Source of the DNA: a virus
Length of the DNA stretch: 21,796 bases
Virus record (IMG/VR): IMGVR_UViG_3300025732_000304
Coordinates: 1 to 21,796 of that record
Direction: 5' to 3' (one strand)
Shown here piece after piece: positions 16,389 through 21,796 of this stretch (positions within the stretch are counted from its first letter, which is position 1; every line of letters begins with the position of its first letter). Made by a program: the position numbers and the translations under genes. Under the pieces are notes generated by a model. It was not told the origin of the DNA. It saw nothing but the letters and a program-made list of their open reading frames with translations, and ran no database searches.

Positions 16389-16712
16389 ATGGCATCAACA
16401 ATTAACACGTTCAAATCATATGCAGTAAATGTAACTACAGCAGGTAATACGTTTTATACTACACCTGCATTAACTACATCAATTGTGTTATTGGCACAGG
16501 CTACCAACGTGGGTAACAGTGATGCTAACGTTACTTTTTATACATCAATAAATGGTAACACTGAAATAACAAAAGATTTTACAATACCGGTAGGTGATGC
16601 GGCAAGTATGCTTACAGGTAAATTAGTATTAGAAGCAGGCAATACAATCGGAGTTGTTGCTAATGCCAACTCACAGATTAAACTGACTGTAAGTTTACTT
16701 GAGACTACATAA
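16389..16712 (+). CDS. Small beta-rich structural protein, function unknown
   Basis: A 107-residue protein between two fibre genes. It is non-repetitive and looks like an all-beta sandwich: strands such as SIVLLAQATNVG, ANVTFYTSIN and QIKLTVSLLETT. Similar small proteins sit among structural genes of aquatic myoviruses, but I cannot assign a role. AAAGGA lies 8 bases before the ATG. Its stop codon overlaps the next ATG (TAATG), so the next gene is translationally coupled to it, which suggests the two products are made in linked amounts, for example as fibre partner or assembly factor. Confidence 0.75.
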   Translation: MASTINTFKSYAVNVTTAGNTFYTTPALTTSIVLLAQATNVGNSDANVTFYTSINGNTEITKDFTIPVGDAASMLTGKLVLEAGNTIGVVANANSQIKLTVSLLETT

Positions 16713-18169
16713 TGGCACAAGGACAACAGGTTTCACTATTAAGCGGTAGAGTTAAAAAGGTCCCAGCAACGAATGCGGACCCAAACCGCTATAACTGGTT
16801 AAATCTACAAAACGCAGAACCTGATTTAGGCGTACCCACAAGCAATGGTAGTTTCTTTACTAGTGATAGCAATGGCAATCGTAGTTGGTCAAACACTATA
16901 ACTGTTGCTAACTCTACTGCTAGTATTAAAAATTTAGTAGTTACTCAGTCAACAAATTTAGGTGCTATATCTAATATAGTTATTTTTGGTGGTAGTGTTG
17001 GTCAAGTAATGACCACAGATGGTGCCGGCAACCTAAGTTGGACTACACCCAGTGGAGGTGGGGGCGGCGGTGGAGCAAACATTACTGTAGATAACTTCAC
17101 AGGTAATGGAGTACAAACAACTTATACTCTTTCAGTTACTCCTGCAAATATTGATCAAACTTTTGTTAATTATAATGGTGTAACATTATTACGTGATGCA
17201 TATTCACTGAGTGGCGCAAATATTACGTTTGACAGTGCTCCTGCAAACGGATCACAGATTGAAGTTAGTATATTTGCAACAGCAAACGTTACTGTAAGTG
17301 AATTAGCCAACGGTACAAGTAACGTGAACATACCACTTCAAGATGGTCCTGTTTACATGTCTGTTAACGGCAACGCTAATATATTGACGGTAACAGGCAA
17401 CGGTATTATTGTAAATGGTACAAGTAATCTTGGCTCAAACACAAATGTACACATTACAGGCGGTAGTAACGGACAAGCATTAGTTACAGACGGTAATGGT
17501 AACCTAAGTTGGAACACAATTATATCATCGGTCTCTAACGTAACCAATGGTAATTCAAATATTGATATAGCCACAGCAGGTGGCAACATAACATTTAGTG
17601 CTAACGGAAACGCCAATGTAATGGTCATTTCTGGTAGCAAAATTAATTTAGGTAGCACAAGTAACTTAACAATTACTGGTGGTAGCAATGGACAAGCACT
17701 TATTACTGATGGAAACGGTAATTTAAGTTTTGGTAATGTAGCAGGTAGCCCTGGCGGATTTAACACATATGTACAGTTTAACGACAGCGGAAACTTTGCA
17801 GGTAGTGGTAAATTCGTTTGGAATAAAGTTTCTAATATATTAACAGTAAGCAATGTAACAATTTTAGGTAATAATAACGCACTGACATTCCAAAATGGAT
17901 CAGGAAATACAGTTAAATTTACTGTGCCTAGCACTGCGACTGACTCAACATTTGAAGTTCCAAATGCACCCGGTACCGTACAGCAAGTTTTAGGTATTGT
18001 CGCAGATGGCGCTACACAGCAGTTAGGTTGGAAAACAATGCCAACTAACTATGTAACAGTTCAATTGAGAGATACTACGACTTATCTATCTAGTCCCGTA
18101 CCAGTCTTGCGAGTGTACCCAGTACGCTTGAGAAACGGAACTTTCTTAGATTTAACAGTTACCCAATGA
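16712..18169 (+). CDS. Repetitive tail-fibre-type structural protein 3
   Basis: A 485-residue modular protein. Residues 1-45 (including NRYNWLNLQNAEPDLG) form a distinct N-terminus. Three GGSNGQALVTDGNGNLSW-type modules occur (near residues 90, 250 and 325), and one PGGFNTYVQFNDSGNFAGSG module near 350. Residues about 128-195 form a domain widespread in phage fibres, beginning FTGNGVQTTYTLSVTPANID, then VNYNGVTLLRDAYSLSG and ITFDSAPANGSQIEV. The last 60 residues are non-repetitive and basic, with RDTTTYLSSPVPVLRVYPVR, a plausible terminal domain. It starts inside the stop codon of the preceding gene. Fibre role inferred. Confidence 0.8.
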   Translation: MAQGQQVSLLSGRVKKVPATNADPNRYNWLNLQNAEPDLGVPTSNGSFFTSDSNGNRSWSNTITVANSTASIKNLVVTQSTNLGAISNIVIFGGSVGQVMTTDGAGNLSWTTPSGGGGGGGANITVDNFTGNGVQTTYTLSVTPANIDQTFVNYNGVTLLRDAYSLSGANITFDSAPANGSQIEVSIFATANVTVSELANGTSNVNIPLQDGPVYMSVNGNANILTVTGNGIIVNGTSNLGSNTNVHITGGSNGQALVTDGNGNLSWNTIISSVSNVTNGNSNIDIATAGGNITFSANGNANVMVISGSKINLGSTSNLTITGGSNGQALITDGNGNLSFGNVAGSPGGFNTYVQFNDSGNFAGSGKFVWNKVSNILTVSNVTILGNNNALTFQNGSGNTVKFTVPSTATDSTFEVPNAPGTVQQVLGIVADGATQQLGWKTMPTNYVTVQLRDTTTYLSSPVPVLRVYPVRLRNGTFLDLTVTQ

Positions 18170-18177
18170 GATAAATA
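18170..18177 (+). promoter_or_regulatory. T4-like late promoter for S74 fibre gene
   Basis: GATAAATA immediately follows the stop of the preceding gene and lies 18 bases before the ATG at 18196. A ribosome binding site AAGGA (18183-18187) lies in the short leader. Confidence 0.55.
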
Positions 18178-18195
18178 GATTGAAGGACATGAGAA

Positions 18196-21100
18196 ATGGC
18201 AAATAGATATCCGTTAGTAGCAAATGCGTCAACACTTACAATACAGGAACTTCCTAGTAATGACACCTTATTGGTTGACAATTTAACTAGCACAGGTAAT
18301 CTATCTGTCGCAGGTAATAGTAATTTGGGTCTTGTATCAACTGTTTTTATTACAGGTGGTACAAACGGACAATATTTAACAACAGATGGCAACGGTAACT
18401 TAAGTTTTACAACATTATCAGTCAGTACTGATAGTATCAGCAACGGTACAAGTAATGTTGCAATAGCAAGTAGCGGTGGAAACGTAGGAATTGGTGTAGC
18501 AGGTAATGCTAACGTTGTTAAAGTAACAGGGTCAAACGTACTTGTTACTGCAAATATTATTCCAACTGCTAATATTACATATGATTTGGGTACTAGCAGT
18601 AATCGTTTTAAAGATTTATGGTTAAGCAACAGCACAATTTATATTGGTGGTGCTACAATTACCACTGACGGTGGTAATCTTGTTCTTACCAACCCAGACG
18701 GTGGACAATCAGTTGTTAGTGGTAATCAAACATCTTCAAGTAACACATTAGTTGATGGTACAAGTAATATCGTTGTTAATACTAGCGGTAACATTAATTT
18801 AAGCGCAAACGGCACAGCCAATGTATTCAGAGTAACTGGTACTGGTGTAAACGTTGCAGGAACATTAAACGCAACTGGCAATGCAAATGCTGGTAACTTA
18901 GGTGTTAGTGGCAACGTACAAGCCGCATACTTTATTGGTAACGGTAGTCAATTATCAGGTATTGACGCAACAGCGATACAAAACGGTAACGCAAATGTAA
19001 AAACATATGCTAATGCTAACGTTGCAATTAGTGCAGCCGGCAATGCTAACATTGTGTTAGTAACAGGTACAGGCGCAGTAATCACAGGTACAGCAAATAT
19101 AACAGGTAATGCTAACGTAGGTAATTTGGGCGCAACAGGAGTTGTAGCAACTACATTAGGTGGTACATTAACAACGGCAGCACAGCCAAACGTAACTAGC
19201 GTAGGCACACTAACGAGTTTAACAGTAACAGGTAATGTCACCGCCGGCAATGTGAGCGGTACATTATTAACGGGCACATTAGCAACAGCAAGTCAACCTA
19301 ATGTTACTTCTTTAGGTACATTGTCAAGTTTAAATGTTACAGGTAATGCTAATACCGGTAACATAGGTGCAACAACTGGTGTATTCACTACAGTTGCAGG
19401 TAGTTTAACAACAGCAAGTCAGCCAAATATTACGTCTGTCGGTACATTAAGTTCATTAACAGTATCAGGCAACGTTACAACTGGCAACGTAAGCGGTACA
19501 TTAGTTACTGGTACATTGACAACTGGCGCACAACCAAATATAACAAGTTTAGGCACACTAACTTCTGCACTTAGCAGTGGTAATATTACAGCACAAGGTA
19601 ATTTAATATCAGATAATGTTATAGCAAGAACAGGAACATTAACATTAAGTGCAACTGGAAGTAACCAAGACGTTGATTTAAAACCAACAGGTACAGGTGT
19701 AGTTGATGTTTGGGGCGCAAGAATTAGTAATGTTGCAACACCAACTCAAGCAACAGATGCCGCAACTAAAGATTATGTAGACAGCGTAGCGCAAGGATTG
19801 CATGTACATGATAGTTGCTATGTAGCAACCACTGGTACATTGGCAACTGCGTCAGGCGGTACTGTAACTTACAATAATGGTTCAAGTGGCGTAGGTGCAA
19901 CACTAACTACGACCGGTACATACTTATTGATAGATGGTGCTAATGTTCAAACTGCAGGAACACGTATTCTTGTTAAGAACGAAAGCAATGGTGCATGGAA
20001 TGGTATTTACACATATACAAGTTCTACTGTTTTAACCAGAGCGACAGATTATGATACTACCGCAGAGGCAGCAGGCGGAGACTTCTTGTTCGTCACATCA
20101 GGAAGCACACAAGCAGATACAGGATGGGTGCAGACAACTGATAACCCAACTATCGGTACTACTGCTATAGTATTCACTCAGTTCTCAGGTGCTGGCACAT
20201 ATAGTGCAGGTACTGGTCTAACATTGACTGGTACACAATTTAATTTAAGCAATACAACTGTTACGGCTGCAAGTTATGGCAACGGAGATAGAGTTGCTAC
20301 ATTTACTGTAAACGCACAAGGTCAATTAACTGCGGCAGCCAATGCCGCAATTACAGCAAACGCAGCCAACTTAACTGGCACAACACTTGCATCAAGTATT
20401 ATAACTTCCAGTTTAACAAGTGTTGGTACACTAGGATCGTTGAGTGTAACAGGTAACGTAAGTGCTGGTAATGTCAGTGGTACATTATTAACAGGTACAT
20501 TAACAACAGCAAGTCAGCCAAACGTAACAAGTTTAGGAACATTAACTGGATTAGGCGTTAACGGAACATTAACTGCTGTAAATATTACTGCTAATACAGG
20601 TGTGTTTACAGGTAACGGTAGTGGATTAAGTGCAATTGCAGGTGCAAACGTTACAGGTACAGTTGCAAATGCAACTAATGCTACAACTGCAACAAGTGCT
20701 ACAAGTGCAACAACAGCCGGTACTGTAACGACGGCAGCGCAACCCAATATCACTTCTGTTGGCACATTGTCATCACTTACTGTAAGTGGTAATGCAAGCG
20801 CAGGAAACTTAAACACTTCAGGATCAGTTGTAGCAAGTACGTTAACAAGTAACGTAGCAACTGGTACTGCCCCATTAACTGTAACAAGTACAACACGTGT
20901 TGCTAACTTAAACGTTGCATATGCAAACGTTGCTGACTTTACAAACATGACTACATTGAGTACTGGCACTCAATACATAATGTTTGCAAACGCAGTTACC
21001 GGAAATGTACAAGAAGGTGCAAACACAATCTATTCAGCAAATATTGCTAATGGATCATTGACCGCTACAACATTTGTTGGAGCACTAAGTGGCGCCGCAA

Positions 21101-21639
21101 CAACAGCAGGTACCGTAACTACTGCGGCGCAACCTAACATTACTTCAGTTGGTACATTAAGTGCATTAACTGTTACTGCAACAATCACTGGCTCAGTAAG
21201 TGGTACAGCAGGAACCGTTACAACTGCGGCTCAACCAAACATTACATCAGTTGGTACATTAACCAGTTTAGCAGTTACAGGTAATATTACAGCAGGTAAC
21301 TTAACATGTTCAAGTGGTACTGTAACGGCTGCTACATTGACTGAAACATCAAGTATCACAATCAAAGAAAACTTTAGACCAATTGAAAATCCATTAGATG
21401 TTATCATGCAACTTGTTGGTCATATCTATGACAGAAAAGATGGCACAACTAAAGGAGAAGCAGGTCTAGTTGCTGAAGAAGTAGCACAAATACTTCCAAA
21501 CTTAGTTGGATTAGACAGTAAAGGTAATCCAGACAGTGTTAAGTATTCAAGATTGACTGTCTATTTGCTAGAGTCAATTAAAGTCCTTAAGGACGAGATT
21601 GATAGTCTTAAGGGCAAAAAACGCAAAACTAAGAAATAA
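18196..21639 (+). CDS. Tail fibre with C-terminal S74 intramolecular chaperone
   Basis: An 1147-residue fibre precursor. The start MANRYPLVAN with QELPSNDTLLVDN resembles a recurring N-terminus of aquatic phage structural proteins. GGTNGQYLTTDGNGNLSF follows near residue 56. Eight copies of a unit around QPNITSVGTLSSL occur from about residue 325 to 1025. A DAATKDYVD domain (521-529, extending to about 670) parallels the one in the gene at 10766. The last 96 residues are a Peptidase_S74 domain: SSITIKENFRPIENPLDVI, then a GLVAEEVAQILPNLV segment and VKYSRLTVYLLESIKVL. Ser1052 with Lys1057, spaced +5, matches the Ser-Lys pair of endosialidase-type chaperones, so self-cleavage before Ser1052 is expected after trimerisation. 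A Lys-rich tail ends the protein. Confidence 0.92.
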   Translation: MANRYPLVANASTLTIQELPSNDTLLVDNLTSTGNLSVAGNSNLGLVSTVFITGGTNGQYLTTDGNGNLSFTTLSVSTDSISNGTSNVAIASSGGNVGIGVAGNANVVKVTGSNVLVTANIIPTANITYDLGTSSNRFKDLWLSNSTIYIGGATITTDGGNLVLTNPDGGQSVVSGNQTSSSNTLVDGTSNIVVNTSGNINLSANGTANVFRVTGTGVNVAGTLNATGNANAGNLGVSGNVQAAYFIGNGSQLSGIDATAIQNGNANVKTYANANVAISAAGNANIVLVTGTGAVITGTANITGNANVGNLGATGVVATTLGGTLTTAAQPNVTSVGTLTSLTVTGNVTAGNVSGTLLTGTLATASQPNVTSLGTLSSLNVTGNANTGNIGATTGVFTTVAGSLTTASQPNITSVGTLSSLTVSGNVTTGNVSGTLVTGTLTTGAQPNITSLGTLTSALSSGNITAQGNLISDNVIARTGTLTLSATGSNQDVDLKPTGTGVVDVWGARISNVATPTQATDAATKDYVDSVAQGLHVHDSCYVATTGTLATASGGTVTYNNGSSGVGATLTTTGTYLLIDGANVQTAGTRILVKNESNGAWNGIYTYTSSTVLTRATDYDTTAEAAGGDFLFVTSGSTQADTGWVQTTDNPTIGTTAIVFTQFSGAGTYSAGTGLTLTGTQFNLSNTTVTAASYGNGDRVATFTVNAQGQLTAAANAAITANAANLTGTTLASSIITSSLTSVGTLGSLSVTGNVSAGNVSGTLLTGTLTTASQPNVTSLGTLTGLGVNGTLTAVNITANTGVFTGNGSGLSAIAGANVTGTVANATNATTATSATSATTAGTVTTAAQPNITSVGTLSSLTVSGNASAGNLNTSGSVVASTLTSNVATGTAPLTVTSTTRVANLNVAYANVADFTNMTTLSTGTQYIMFANAVTGNVQEGANTIYSANIANGSLTATTFVGALSGAATTAGTVTTAAQPNITSVGTLSALTVTATITGSVSGTAGTVTTAAQPNITSVGTLTSLAVTGNITAGNLTCSSGTVTAATLTETSSITIKENFRPIENPLDVIMQLVGHIYDRKDGTTKGEAGLVAEEVAQILPNLVGLDSKGNPDSVKYSRLTVYLLESIKVLKDEIDSLKGKKRKTKK
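19163..21270 (+). repeat. Dispersed QPNITSVGTL coding repeats (8 copies)
   Basis: Eight units of the form TTAAQPN(I/V)TS(V/L)GTL(T/S)SL, four clustered at about 19163-19575, one near 20515 and three between 20725 and 21270, plus one decayed copy near 20410. They are usually followed by a TVSGNV(T/S)AGNVSGTL strand unit. The repeats flank the DAATKDYVD domain on both sides. Confidence 0.85.
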
Positions 21640-21650
21640 GGTGGTGTAAA

Positions 21651-21796
21651 GTGGCTACACTAAAGAACACCACAATCAATGACACAGGGTTTTTTGGTTT
21701 ACCCGTAGGTACAACTGCACAGAGACCTGCGTCACCGGCTAACGGATACATGAGATTAAACACCACTACAAATTATGTAGAACTATATTTTAACAG
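21651..21796 (+). CDS. Start of a further fibre-type structural gene (3' partial)
   Basis: An open frame with a GTG start runs to the right edge (48 complete codons). TAAGGTGG (21637-21644) gives a good ribosome binding site six bases before the GTG. The product begins with ATLKNTTINDTGFFGLPV and continues GTTAQRPASPANGYMRLN, a motif common near the start of phage tail and fibre proteins (TTxQRPxSPxxGxxRxN). It lies 11 bases after the S74 fibre stop and is probably in the same transcript. Only the beginning is present, so neither size nor role can be given. Confidence 0.8.
   Translation, partial: MATLKNTTINDTGFFGLPVGTTAQRPASPANGYMRLNTTTNYVELYFN

Noticed and set aside
16382-16392. CATAAATG before the gene at 16389 as a late promoter
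   Set aside because: It lacks the final A of TAAATA and runs into the ATG itself; the gene has a ribosome binding site and is probably read from upstream.

Overview
This window looks like part of an uncultured, tailed, T4-like myovirus, most plausibly aquatic. The central block follows the T4 head-gene order: portal gp20, small head gene, acidic prohead core protein (gp67-like), gp21 protease, gp22 scaffold, gp23 major capsid. The spacers carry short TAAATA elements resembling the T4 late-promoter consensus TATAAATA, one of them an exact match. Similar tail-fibre modules (MANRYPL start, GTPGGSNTQVQ, QPNITSVGTL, TTAQRPASP) are familiar from marine and freshwater phages. I see no bacterial chromosomal genes and no tRNAs. 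The host cannot be named from this sequence.

Layout. (1) 2-1996: 3' part of a virion-associated protein with a GH19-type lysozyme/chitinase domain; the gene begins left of the window. (2) 2029-8023: head morphogenesis cassette, with a hairpin terminator and new late promoter before the core/protease/scaffold/capsid run and another terminator after the capsid gene. (3) 8095-9157: accessory island, a membrane fatty acid desaturase facing tail-to-tail against a small HNH-type gene on the minus strand. (4) 9248-21639: six structural genes, five of them large, Asn/Thr/Gly-rich and repetitive. They share N-terminal and internal modules and include a right-handed beta-helix protein and, last, a fibre with a C-terminal S74 self-cleaving chaperone. 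(5) 21651 to the right edge: start of another fibre-type gene, GTG start.

How the parts fit. The portal, core, scaffold, protease and capsid proteins would build the prohead, and the protease would then cut the others at LxE/IxE sites that are visible in them. The repetitive genes probably supply adsorption structures. The GH19 protein probably acts on the cell wall during entry. The desaturase is a candidate auxiliary metabolic gene acting on host membrane lipids late in infection.

The most interesting signals are: a set of genes without ribosome binding sites whose late-promoter element lies only 4-5 bases before the ATG, predicting leaderless late mRNAs; a desaturase placed directly behind the capsid gene; an HNH gene whose motif histidines appear to be replaced; and a family of neighbouring fibre genes that look assembled from a common pool of modules by tandem duplication and shuffling.
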